A stretch of 36,479 nucleotides of DNA from an uncultured Muribaculaceae bacterium (GTDB lineage Bacteria; Bacteroidota; Bacteroidia; Bacteroidales; Muribaculaceae). Below the pieces are notes generated by a model. The model searched no databases, had not been told where the DNA came from, and saw only the letters and a program-made list of their open reading frames with translations. The position numbers and the translations under genes are program-made. The stretch spans positions 1-36,479 of the forward strand of contig CAJLTZ010000014.1 in the NCBI GenBank assembly GCA_905209725.1, written 5' to 3'. This document shows, in pieces, positions 24,395-32,069 of this stretch (positions are counted from its first letter, which is position 1; the number at the start of each line of letters is the position of its first letter).

Positions 24395-25123
24395 ATGAGA
24401 ATGAAATCATATATATTGACAATTGCGATGAGTGCAACGCTGGCAGTGAGTGCAGTGTCGGCCTCTGCCGGTATTGATGATTACTCTGACATCAAGGAAT
24501 TCTTAGAGGCCGGGGAACCGGTGACAATCGGAGACAGCATCAAGGGGAAAATGCGGTCTTTCGCCACTTCGGGGGAGATGACCTGCATACATGTGGATTC
24601 CGTTCCGTTACCGAAGGAACTGAAAATAATATTGCAGGACAATGACAGTATATGGTTTGAGAATCCCTTCCCCGTAACGGATTCGGCGACACATCGTGCA
24701 TGGCTAAAGGGTCTCTATATCGGCAGCGGGAAATATTATAATAAGGAGACTAAGAAAACAGAGCTTCGGGAGATGATTACAGTCGTTCCTCACATTCCGT
24801 TAGGACATGTTGAAAAAATCATAGGTGATGACAGATATAGCTGGACACTTTTTTTAAGTAACGGAGTCCGGATGGGACCACGCAATCCGCGTTGTCAGAA
24901 TGAATATGGGTTTCACATCAAATTCCTCACGGGAGAGGATATGAGTCTGACATGCACATCGACGTTTTCATCGCAACGTTACTACTACCAAGTATACTAT
25001 AACGATGCAGTGGAATGCCCATACGGAATCTATATTGACAAGCTACCGTATACCATATACGATTTAGTTCAGGATGAGGAAGTCACCGTCAGCAACCTGA
25101 AGTTGACGCCGATAGAGAAATAG
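24395..25123 (+). CDS. Secreted protein of unknown function
   Basis: This is a 242-residue protein with a good signal peptide (MRMKSYILTIAMSATLAVSAVSASAG); an internal ATG two codons in is equally possible. The mature part is acidic near the start (DDYSDIKEFLEAGEPVTIGDSIKGKM) and then beta-rich. It has several aromatic segments (RYYYQVYYNDAVECPYGIYID) and two cysteines in the middle and late parts. There is no family I recognise, and no sorting tail like that of its upstream neighbour. The gene is followed by a very strong hairpin, so it is the end of this small group. Confidence 0.65.
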   Translation: MRMKSYILTIAMSATLAVSAVSASAGIDDYSDIKEFLEAGEPVTIGDSIKGKMRSFATSGEMTCIHVDSVPLPKELKIILQDNDSIWFENPFPVTDSATHRAWLKGLYIGSGKYYNKETKKTELREMITVVPHIPLGHVEKIIGDDRYSWTLFLSNGVRMGPRNPRCQNEYGFHIKFLTGEDMSLTCTSTFSSQRYYYQVYYNDAVECPYGIYIDKLPYTIYDLVQDEEVTVSNLKLTPIEK

Positions 25124-25162
25124 AGGTTTTGAGCCTTGCATCACATCCCGTTCAAAAGCACC

Positions 25163-25219
25163 TCAGGAGGGTATTCAGGAGGGTATGCCAAAATTTGCAT
25201 TTTGGCATACCCTCCTGAA
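25163..25219. terminator. 20-bp perfect hairpin preceded by a 12-bp tandem duplication
   Basis: The stem arms are 25174-25193 and 25200-25219 with a 6-nt loop (TTTGCA), all 20 pairs perfect. Just before and within the left arm TCAGGAGGGTAT occurs twice in tandem (25163-25174, 25175-25186). It lies between the secreted-protein gene and the sufB promoter. It is listed as a terminator by position, but the long perfect stem and the duplication also fit a small mobile or REP-like element. Confidence 0.6.
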
Positions 25220-25237
25220 GTGTCATTCACCGGAGTT

Positions 25238-25269
25238 TTTGGGGGAGTGGGTAAAATTTATTAAATTTG
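25238..25269 (+). promoter_or_regulatory. Promoter (TTTG-N20-TAAATTTG) of sufB
   Basis: TTTG at 25238-25241 and TAAATTTG at 25262-25269 are separated by exactly 20 nt, a full consensus. It gives a leader of about 55 nt to the sufB ATG at 25332. Confidence 0.75.
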
Positions 25270-25331
25270 CGGGTTGAAAGAAACCTGCGCTTGTCAAGCG
25301 CGTTATTTGATTATAGAAGCATATAAAAGAG

Positions 25332-26789
25332 ATGAAAGAGAATGAGTCCGAGTCGGCGCGCACACTTCAGGAGGCCACCGGTTCGGAGTATAAATACGGA
25401 TTCACTACGGATATTGCCACCGACATTGTGCCGCCGGGTCTTAATGAGGACACGGTGCGCCTTATTTCGCGTCTCAAAGGGGAGCCCGAATGGCTTCTCG
25501 AACTGCGGTTGAAGGCATTCCGCTATTGGCAAACCCTCACCCCACCGCATTGGGCGCATCTCCAGATTCCGGAGATTGACTTCCAGGCCATCAGTTATTA
25601 TGCCGCTCCGAAGCAGAAGGAGTTGAAGAAGAGCATGGATGAGGTGGATCCCGAACTTGTGAAGACATTCAATAAACTCGGTATATCGCTCGAGGAGCAG
25701 AAGCGTCTTTCGGGAGTGGCCGTGGATGCCGTGATGGACTCGGTGAGCGTCAAGACCACCCACCGCGAGAAACTCGCCGAGCTGGGCGTTATATTCTGTT
25801 CGATAAGCGAGGCGGTGAAGGACTATCCGGAATTAGTGAAGAAATATTTGGGCAGCGTGGTGAGTTATCGCGACAATTTCTATGCCGCGCTCAACACGGC
25901 AGTATTCAGTGACGGCTCATTCGTATATATACCGAAGGGCGTCCGCTGCCCGATGGAACTGAGCACCTACTTCCGCATCAACGCCGCGGGCACGGGCCAG
26001 TTTGAGCGCACGCTGATAGTGGCCGACGATGACGCCTATGTCAGCTACTTAGAGGGCTGCACGGCGCCTATGCGCGATGAGAATCAGTTGCACGCCGCCA
26101 TAGTGGAGATAATCGTGGAGGACCGTGCCGAAGTGAAATACAGCACGGTGCAGAACTGGTATGCCGGCGACCGCGAAGGGCGTGGCGGCATCTACAATTT
26201 TGTAACTAAGCGGGGCCTTTGCCGCGGACACCGCTCCAAACTTAGCTGGACGCAGGTAGAGACCGGTTCGGCAATCACCTGGAAATATCCTTCCTGCGTG
26301 CTGAAAGGAGATGAGAGTGTGGGGGAATTCTACTCTGTGGCCCTCACCAACAATTATCAGCAGGCCGACACCGGCACGAAGATGATCCATCTGGGCAAAG
26401 GAAGTCGCTCCACGATTGTGAGCAAGGGCATATCGGCCGGTAAATCGCAGAACAGCTACCGCGGGCTTGTGCGCGTGGCCAAGGATGCATCGGGCTGCCG
26501 CAACTATACGCAGTGCGACTCCCTGCTGATGGGCGACCAGTGCGGTGCCCACACCTTCCCATATATAGAGGTGGGAAATGACACGAGCACCGTGGAGCAT
26601 GAGGCCACCACATCGAAGATTAATGAGGAGCAGCTCTTCTATTGCCGCCAGCGCGGCATACCGCCGGAAGAGGCTGTGGCGCTGATTGTGGGTGGCTACG
26701 CCCGCGAGGTGATGAACAAGCTCCCGATGGAATTTGCCGTGGAGGCGCAGAAACTGCTGCAGATTTCGCTGGAGGGAAGCGTGGGGTAG
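25332..26789 (+). CDS. sufB: Fe-S cluster assembly scaffold protein SufB
   Basis: This is a 485-residue SufB. It has the expected N-terminal helices (YKYGFTTDIATDIVPPGLNEDTVRLIS), then the right-handed beta-helix core with YIPKGVRCPMELSTYFRIN, LEGCTAPMR, KGRSTIVSKGISAGK-like sequence and the C-terminal YIEVGNDTSTVEHEATTSKINEEQLFYCRQRGI. Cysteines such as that of SYLEGCTAP and the late conserved His/Glu pair are retained. SufB with SufC (ATPase) and SufD forms the SufBC2D scaffold that assembles [4Fe-4S] clusters. Neither sufC nor sufD follows; the next gene is phoH. Length and sequence look fully functional. A solid promoter lies directly upstream. Confidence 0.95.
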   Translation: MKENESESARTLQEATGSEYKYGFTTDIATDIVPPGLNEDTVRLISRLKGEPEWLLELRLKAFRYWQTLTPPHWAHLQIPEIDFQAISYYAAPKQKELKKSMDEVDPELVKTFNKLGISLEEQKRLSGVAVDAVMDSVSVKTTHREKLAELGVIFCSISEAVKDYPELVKKYLGSVVSYRDNFYAALNTAVFSDGSFVYIPKGVRCPMELSTYFRINAAGTGQFERTLIVADDDAYVSYLEGCTAPMRDENQLHAAIVEIIVEDRAEVKYSTVQNWYAGDREGRGGIYNFVTKRGLCRGHRSKLSWTQVETGSAITWKYPSCVLKGDESVGEFYSVALTNNYQQADTGTKMIHLGKGSRSTIVSKGISAGKSQNSYRGLVRVAKDASGCRNYTQCDSLLMGDQCGAHTFPYIEVGNDTSTVEHEATTSKINEEQLFYCRQRGIPPEEAVALIVGGYAREVMNKLPMEFAVEAQKLLQISLEGSVG

Positions 26790-26895
26790 GTTAGAGGTTA
26801 TGGGTTAGGGCGTCCATTTGCGGTGAAAATAAACACATAAACAAATAACCATATAAACTTTAAGTTGAGCTTGCGAAACTTAAGTTACGCAATTG

Positions 26896-27873
26896 ATGAT
26901 AGAGAGAATAGTTATAATTGATGGTATTGACCCTCAGACGTTTTATGGCGTGAACAATGCCAATATCAGTCTGATACGCAATCTTTTCCCGAAACTGCGC
27001 GTGTCTGCACGCGGCAATGTGATAAAGGTGATTGGAGAGGAGAGCGAGACGGCGGAGTTTGAGCGCAAGGTGAAGCAGATAGAGGAATACGCGTCGAAAT
27101 ACAATCGGCTCAACGAGGAGGTGATCATCGACATCGTGCGCGGAGAGGCTCCTCATCGCAACGATGCCAACGGCGTGATCATCTACGGTCAGAGCGGCCG
27201 TCCGATAGCGCCGCGCAATGCCAACCAGCAGCGCATGGTGAAGAGTTTCGACGAGAACGACCTCACCTTCGCCCTCGGTCCGGCCGGTACGGGCAAGACC
27301 TACATCGCGATAGCCCTGGCGGTGCGGGCATTGAAAAACAAGGAGTGCCGCCGCATCATCCTTTCTCGGCCGGCTGTTGAGGCCGGTGAGAAACTCGGTT
27401 TTTTGCCCGGCGACATGAAAGACAAGATCGACCCCTACCTTCAGCCCCTTTATGACGCACTGGAGGACATGGTTCCGGCGTTGAAACTCAAGGAATACAT
27501 GGAGTCGGGCGCCATTCAGATAGCCCCGCTCGCATTCATGCGCGGCCGCACTCTCAATGATGCCGTGATAATCCTTGACGAAGCGCAGAACACCACCCGC
27601 CATCAGATGAAGATGTTCCTGACACGCCTCGGAATGGGCTCGAAGATGGTGGTGACGGGCGACGTGACGCAGATCGACCTCCCCGCCTCGGTGCGCAGCG
27701 GCCTTCTTAGCGCCCTCAGGATACTGAAGGGTGTGAAGGGAATCGGCGTGATAGAATATGAGAAGAAGGATATAGTTCGCCATCCGCTCGTGCAGCGCAT
27801 CGTGGATGCCTACGAGAAGCGCGAGAAAGAGAGCGATGAGGAACAGGGAAACGGGGAGACGGTAGAAAATTGA
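26896..27873 (+). CDS. PhoH-family P-loop ATPase
   Basis: The protein has 325 residues from the ATG at 26896. An in-frame TTG one codon earlier is less likely. A short N-terminal KH-like region (SLIRNLFPKLRVSARGNVIKVIGEE) precedes the PhoH domain. Walker A is GPAGTGKTYIAI (128-139) and Walker B is DAVIILDEAQNTT, followed by the sensor-like VVTGDVTQIDLP. PhoH proteins are RNA-associated ATPases or helicases linked to phosphate starvation and RNA quality control; the exact reaction is not settled. It is followed immediately by the DUF2027 gene, so the two are probably co-transcribed. Confidence 0.9.
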   Translation: MIERIVIIDGIDPQTFYGVNNANISLIRNLFPKLRVSARGNVIKVIGEESETAEFERKVKQIEEYASKYNRLNEEVIIDIVRGEAPHRNDANGVIIYGQSGRPIAPRNANQQRMVKSFDENDLTFALGPAGTGKTYIAIALAVRALKNKECRRIILSRPAVEAGEKLGFLPGDMKDKIDPYLQPLYDALEDMVPALKLKEYMESGAIQIAPLAFMRGRTLNDAVIILDEAQNTTRHQMKMFLTRLGMGSKMVVTGDVTQIDLPASVRSGLLSALRILKGVKGIGVIEYEKKDIVRHPLVQRIVDAYEKREKESDEEQGNGETVEN

Positions 27874-27890
27874 AAGAACAAATACGAGCA

Positions 27891-28637
27891 ATGGTACAGC
27901 CAGGAGATACGGTCCGCTATCTGAATGCGGTGGGAGGCGGGAAAGTGACCCGCGTGGAAGGAAATATCGCATATGTCGACGACGACGGTTTTGAGACGCC
28001 GGTGCAGGCAAAGGAACTTGTAGTGGTGCTTCCGGCCGGCCATGAGCCGTCGAAAACTGGTGCGCGGAAGATGTTCGACCAGGAAGCCTACGACGCAGGC
28101 AAAGGGTCGGAGCGCAAGAAGCCGAAGCCGGAGGCACCTAAAGAGGAGCCGAAGAAAGACAGCGCCGCATCCTTCAAACCCGAGCCTCAAATAGGAGAGG
28201 AGGAGTTCCCGCTCGTGGAGACCGACTATGGCGACGATATGACCCTCGTGCTTGCTTTCGAGCCGCAGAATGTCAAGGATCTCGAGCATTGCCGCATTGC
28301 CGTGATGCTCGTGAACGACTCCAATTATTTCGTGCGTTATGTGCTTCTGCGCCGTGCCGACACCGGGAAGGGCTGGGTGGCAGCCGCCGAGGGAGAGACC
28401 GCGCCCAATGAGGTGGTGGACCTTGGCAGCGTCACGCAGGAGGGCGTCAACAAATTCGAGCGTATTGTGTTCCAGGCCATAGCCTATAAGCGCGACAAGA
28501 CATTTGAGGTTCAGGCACCGCTGCACGTGAGCCGCAAAATCGACCTCACCAAATTCCACAAGATGCATTGCTTCCGTCCCGGCGTATATTTCGAATCGCC
28601 TGTGATGGAGATCACATTATATTCGGAGAAGCGATGA
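27891..28637 (+). CDS. DUF2027 domain protein
   Basis: The protein has 248 residues from the ATG at 27891. An in-frame TTG at 27870 that overlaps the phoH stop is the alternative. The N-terminal SH3-like domain (MVQPGDTVRYLNAVGGGKVTRVEGNIAYVDDDGFETPV) is typical of DUF2027. A charged K/E/P-rich linker follows (about 75-105), then the beta-rich DUF2027 core (DDMTLVLAFEPQNVKDLEHCRIAVMLVNDSNYFVRYVLLR). Many relatives continue into a C-terminal Smr domain; this protein stops at EITLYSEKR without one. Role unknown; nucleic-acid handling is suggested only by the usual Smr partner domain. The next gene overlaps it by 4 nt. Confidence 0.8.
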   Translation: MVQPGDTVRYLNAVGGGKVTRVEGNIAYVDDDGFETPVQAKELVVVLPAGHEPSKTGARKMFDQEAYDAGKGSERKKPKPEAPKEEPKKDSAASFKPEPQIGEEEFPLVETDYGDDMTLVLAFEPQNVKDLEHCRIAVMLVNDSNYFVRYVLLRRADTGKGWVAAAEGETAPNEVVDLGSVTQEGVNKFERIVFQAIAYKRDKTFEVQAPLHVSRKIDLTKFHKMHCFRPGVYFESPVMEITLYSEKR

Positions 28638-29077
28638 AGGAGCGATGGTGGACGGCGCCTGCCGAGGCCGACGACGGAAGGACGGTGATAGTGACCGGCC
28701 GCGACTATCTCGACAGCATAATCGAGGGAGGTAAATACCGCTTCCTAGTGCGTGTGGGCTGGAATTACGAGTGCGGCGCCGGCGGCATGCCATCGGAGGC
28801 CGACGCCCGGCAGATGGAGGCGGCCACTGATGCCCTGCATGCGGCCTTCAATAAGGACAAGGTGGCCTATATGACCGGAATCTATACCGGCGATGGCCGC
28901 CGCGACTGGATTTTCTACACCAAGAACCTCGCGATATTCGGCAAAGTGTTCAACCGTGCACTCGAGCCATTGGACCAGATGCCACTGGAAATCGAGGCCG
29001 AGGAGGACGCCGATTGGGAGGAATACCACCAGATGCGGGAGGCAAGTTATATCCCGCCTGACGAAGAGGAAAAATGA
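28634..29077 (+). CDS. DUF695 domain protein
   Basis: The protein has 147 residues from the ATG at 28634, which overlaps the DUF2027 stop codon (ATGA). The sequence KERWWTAPAEADDGRTVIVTGRD followed by RFLVRVGWNYECGAGGMPSEADARQMEAATDAL and VAYMTGIYTGDGRRDWIFYTKNLAIFGKVFNRAL matches the DUF695 pattern. There is no signal peptide, so it is cytoplasmic. No activity is known. The tail is very acidic (EEDADWEEY, PPDEEEK). The overlap points to coupled translation with the DUF2027 gene and with phoH before it. Confidence 0.75.
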   Translation: MKERWWTAPAEADDGRTVIVTGRDYLDSIIEGGKYRFLVRVGWNYECGAGGMPSEADARQMEAATDALHAAFNKDKVAYMTGIYTGDGRRDWIFYTKNLAIFGKVFNRALEPLDQMPLEIEAEEDADWEEYHQMREASYIPPDEEEK

Positions 29078-29122
29078 TGGGGCTGAGAGACACTATTGAA
29101 TCAATTACTAATATATAAAGCC

Positions 29123-31528
29123 ATGCTGAGAAAAGCTCTACTGATTTGCATTGCGGCCGCTACCCTGTGGCCATTGGCATCCGAGGCTGCACTGGAACTG
29201 AGTTTCCGGCACAGCCGCTCTACCAACATCATCGCCGAGGGAAAGACCAAATTTACCTTCACGGCGAAGACCAACGAACCCGCGCGCATCGAGATTTATG
29301 TAAACGACACCAAACTCGCCGAGGCCGACAACGCCACCGAACTCAAGGAGACATATAATTTCACCGCGCAGGGCGACTATGAGGTGAAAGCGATAGCCAA
29401 AGCCGGTTCGGAGACAGACGACGAGTCGCTCTACCTCTGCTGGCCCGGCCCATCCACAGCCGCCGCCGACAAGACCGTTCCTCCTATGGGAATCACAAAG
29501 AATCCCGACGGCAGCCTCACATTCTGTCTATGCGCCCCGCAGAAGGATGGAGTGTTCCTCGTGGGAAGTTTCAACGATTTCCGCACCACATCTAAGCAGC
29601 AGATGCAATATGTGGACAAGACCGAATCGGACAACGAAATCCGCTATTTCAAGATTACTCTGCCTAAGGCAGAACTGGATGACGGCTTCAGCTATTATTA
29701 TCTGGTAGACGGCAAGGCTGTGGGCGATCCCTACGCGCTTCTCGTGCTCGACAAGGACAATGACAAATATATCAACCAGAATTCGATGGTATATCCCGAC
29801 CTTCCCGAATTCCCGACAAAAGGCGTGCCCTCCACACTGAAGACGATGGCCTATTATGCCGACGACCTGCTCGACTATAAATGGAATGTCACCGACTTCA
29901 ATAGGGCCAACAAGGAGGATCTTGTGATATATGAGATGCTTTTCCGGGACTTCACAGGCACGGAAGGAAAGGCAATGGGCAATGGCACCGTGCGCGAAGC
30001 CATAGCGAAGATTCCCTATCTGAAAGAACTGGGCGTAAACGCAGTGGAACTCCTTCCTATCAATGAGTTCAACGGAAATATCTCATGGGGCTATAACCCC
30101 AACTACTATTTTGCTCCCGACAAAGCCTACGGCACGCCGCAGGATTACAAGGAATTCATCGACCGCTGCCACGCGGAGGGAATCGCCGTGATTCTCGACC
30201 TGGTGTTCAATCAGACCGACTGGCAGCATCCCTGGTATCAGATGTATACAGTAGGCGAGAACCCCTTCTATAATGCAAGTGCACCTCACGCCTTCAGCGT
30301 GCTCAACGACTGGAAGCAGGAATATCCCCCCGTGCAGCAGCAATTCCGCGACGTGGTGAAATTCTGGCTTAAGGAATATAAGGTGGATGGCTATCGCTTC
30401 GACCTGGTGAAGGGCCTTGGCGACAATTCCAGTTATGCCAACTCGAGTGCGGCAGCCACGGGAGCCTATAATGCCAGCCGCGTGGCACGTATGAAAAACC
30501 TCCACGATGCAATGCGGGAGGTAGCCCCCGATGCCTATTTCATCAATGAGAATCTCTCCGGCGCCAAGGAGGAGAACGAGATGGCAGCCGACGGCGAACT
30601 CAACTGGATGAACCTGAACAATAACGGCTGTCAGTTTGCAATGGGCTATACCGACGGTGCTTCTCTGACCGCAATGCTCGCCACCAAGGGGAGCCGCACG
30701 GCAGGCAGCACGGTGGCTTACCTGGAAAGCCACGACGAAGAGCGCCTCGCCTACAAGCAGATCACATGGGGCCAGGAAGCCATCAAGAACGACCACAAGG
30801 CCTGCATGCAACGTTGTGGGAGCGCCGCCGCACAGATGATCCTCGTGCCGGGCGCTCATATGATCTGGCAGTTCTCCGAGATGGGAAATGCCCAGAGCAC
30901 CAAGACCAGCGACGGCCAGAACAATACCGGTCCGAAGACTGTGAACTGGGCGCTCCTTGACGATCCCGACAACAAGGGCCTGATGGAGAATTACTCCGAG
31001 ATGATCAGGATACGCACCACATATCCCGAACTTTTTACCACCACCGGCAACTATGAGAACAAGACCTCCGCATGGTCGGCAGGCCGCCATATCTCCACCA
31101 GCGCCGGCGACAAGGAACTGCACTGCGCCATCAATCCCAATTACGACAAGAACGTAACGATCAAGATTCAGTTTGCCTCCGACGACCAGGACAAATACTG
31201 GGTTGCATCCAAGTCGTATGGTTCCAACCCGAGTTTCGACGCGGCCGCCAAGACGATAACCCTCGAGCCTAACTGTTATGCCGTGATCACCACCCGCAAT
31301 GTGAGCGGCGTAGAGGAGATGGGCGCGGAAATCGCCGATAATACACTGAATGTCAGCACGGCCAATGGCTGCATCCGCTATGCCGGCGCAAATGGTGGCG
31401 TGGCCGTCTATACGCTTCAAGGAGCGAAGGTGGCATGCTCGCAGGCTGAGTCGGGCGAAATTTCCGCGGGAGCAGGTCTTTATATCGTGAAGGCCGGCGG
31501 AAAGGCTGTGAAGGTTCTTGTGAAGTGA
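29123..31528 (+). CDS. Secreted GH13 alpha-amylase-like enzyme with Por/T9SS-like tail
   Basis: The protein has 801 residues from the ATG at 29123 (MLRKALLICIAAATLWPLASEAA, a signal peptide). An N-terminal beta-sandwich region (about 20-115) is followed by an E-set/CBM48-like domain (FCLCAPQKDGVFLVGSFNDF). The GH13 barrel begins near LVIYEMLFRDF. Catalytic sites: nucleophile D427 in GYRFDLV, acid/base E476 in FINENLSG, and H537/D538 in LESHDEERL. Region I reads DLVFNQT (359-365), so the usual histidine after Asn is replaced by Gln (Q364). The C-terminus (VYTLQGAKV, LYIVKAGGKAVKVLVK) resembles a sorting tail. The predicted role is cleavage of alpha-1,4-glucans outside the cytoplasm, with the GH31 enzyme of this window as a possible partner. 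Confidence 0.88.
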   Translation: MLRKALLICIAAATLWPLASEAALELSFRHSRSTNIIAEGKTKFTFTAKTNEPARIEIYVNDTKLAEADNATELKETYNFTAQGDYEVKAIAKAGSETDDESLYLCWPGPSTAAADKTVPPMGITKNPDGSLTFCLCAPQKDGVFLVGSFNDFRTTSKQQMQYVDKTESDNEIRYFKITLPKAELDDGFSYYYLVDGKAVGDPYALLVLDKDNDKYINQNSMVYPDLPEFPTKGVPSTLKTMAYYADDLLDYKWNVTDFNRANKEDLVIYEMLFRDFTGTEGKAMGNGTVREAIAKIPYLKELGVNAVELLPINEFNGNISWGYNPNYYFAPDKAYGTPQDYKEFIDRCHAEGIAVILDLVFNQTDWQHPWYQMYTVGENPFYNASAPHAFSVLNDWKQEYPPVQQQFRDVVKFWLKEYKVDGYRFDLVKGLGDNSSYANSSAAATGAYNASRVARMKNLHDAMREVAPDAYFINENLSGAKEENEMAADGELNWMNLNNNGCQFAMGYTDGASLTAMLATKGSRTAGSTVAYLESHDEERLAYKQITWGQEAIKNDHKACMQRCGSAAAQMILVPGAHMIWQFSEMGNAQSTKTSDGQNNTGPKTVNWALLDDPDNKGLMENYSEMIRIRTTYPELFTTTGNYENKTSAWSAGRHISTSAGDKELHCAINPNYDKNVTIKIQFASDDQDKYWVASKSYGSNPSFDAAAKTITLEPNCYAVITTRNVSGVEEMGAEIADNTLNVSTANGCIRYAGANGGVAVYTLQGAKVACSQAESGEISAGAGLYIVKAGGKAVKVLVK

Positions 31529-31546
31529 TGAAAAACGGGCTGCAAA

Positions 31547-31586
31547 TGTTAAAATAAGCCAATTTTTTAACAGTAGAATGTTAAAA
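31547..31586. repeat. Three alternating 8-nt arms (TGTTAAAA / TTTTAACA / TGTTAAAA)
   Basis: TGTTAAAA at 31547-31554 and 31579-31586 and TTTTAACA at 31565-31572 allow two mutually exclusive hairpins between the amylase gene and the small lipoprotein gene. All arms are AT-rich, so chance is possible. It could serve as an intrinsic terminator of the amylase transcript. Confidence 0.4.
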
Positions 31587-31653
31587 TTGCAAAAAATGCA
31601 GGTTCTGCTGTAAAAAAAATTGGCAGAAGTGATTCAGGTAAGAAAATTATATT

Positions 31654-31661
31654 TAACTTTG
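31654..31661 (+). promoter_or_regulatory. -7 promoter element (TAACTTTG) of the small lipoprotein gene
   Basis: An exact -7 match lies 54 nt before the ATG at 31716. At the -33 distance there is only GATT, so the upstream element is weak. Confidence 0.55.
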
Positions 31662-31715
31662 CAGCGTTTTTGATAGCAAGAAAACATTGTTTTATTATTT
31701 TAAATTTTTTGAGAG

Positions 31716-31928
31716 ATGAAAAAGATGGTTTATACGCTTGCTGTTCTTTTCAGCGTAGCACTCGTATCCTGCGGTGGTAACAAAGCTGCTGAAGCTACAG
31801 ATTCCGATTCTATCGTAGCAGAGGAAGTAGTAGCAGTAGAGAGCGTTGACTCCAACGGCGACACCGCAGCAGCTGTAGCTGTTGAGGAAGTTGTTGAGGC
31901 TCCCGCCGCTGATAGCGCTGCAAAATAA
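31716..31928 (+). CDS. Small acidic lipoprotein
   Basis: This is a 70-residue protein. MKKMVYTLAVLFSVALVSC is a lipoprotein signal with the lipobox LVSC (C19). The mature part of about 50 residues is almost only A, E, V, D, S and T (EATDSDSIVAEEVVAVESVDS...), with no hydrophobic core and low complexity. Proteins of this type are common in Bacteroidales near other envelope genes, and their function is unknown. The gene has its own -7 promoter element and is followed by a strong terminator, so it is monocistronic and may be well expressed. Confidence 0.75.
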   Translation: MKKMVYTLAVLFSVALVSCGGNKAAEATDSDSIVAEEVVAVESVDSNGDTAAAVAVEEVVEAPAADSAAK

Positions 31929-31972
31929 GTAGCGTCATCAAGACAGCAAGACTTATAAAGTCAAAGAAAAGA

Positions 31973-32011
31973 GGTCGGCATTCCGCAAGGAATTGCCGAC
32001 TTTCTTTTTTT
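31973..32011 (+). terminator. Rho-independent terminator after the small lipoprotein gene
   Basis: The stem GTCGGCATTCC / GGAATTGCCGAC (one bulged base, 4-nt loop) is followed by a long T-run (TTTCTTTTTTTTT). It has the classical form. Confidence 0.85.
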
Positions 32012-32015
32012 TTAT

Positions 32016-32023
32016 TAATTTTG
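32016..32023 (+). promoter_or_regulatory. -7 promoter element (TAATTTTG) of the coiled-coil gene
   Basis: TAATTTTG directly follows the terminator T-run and lies 46 nt before the ATG at 32070. The -33 region overlaps the terminator and is not clear. Confidence 0.45.
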
Positions 32024-32069
32024 CAAAATAAACAGACGCCGGCAAAGATGCGGGCTCAATAATAAGGTC

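Noticed and set aside
26860..26883. TTAAGTT/AACTTAA hairpin between sufB and phoH
   Set aside because: It is only seven AT-rich pairs in an AT-rich gap, with no T-run or repeat elsewhere; chance is likely.
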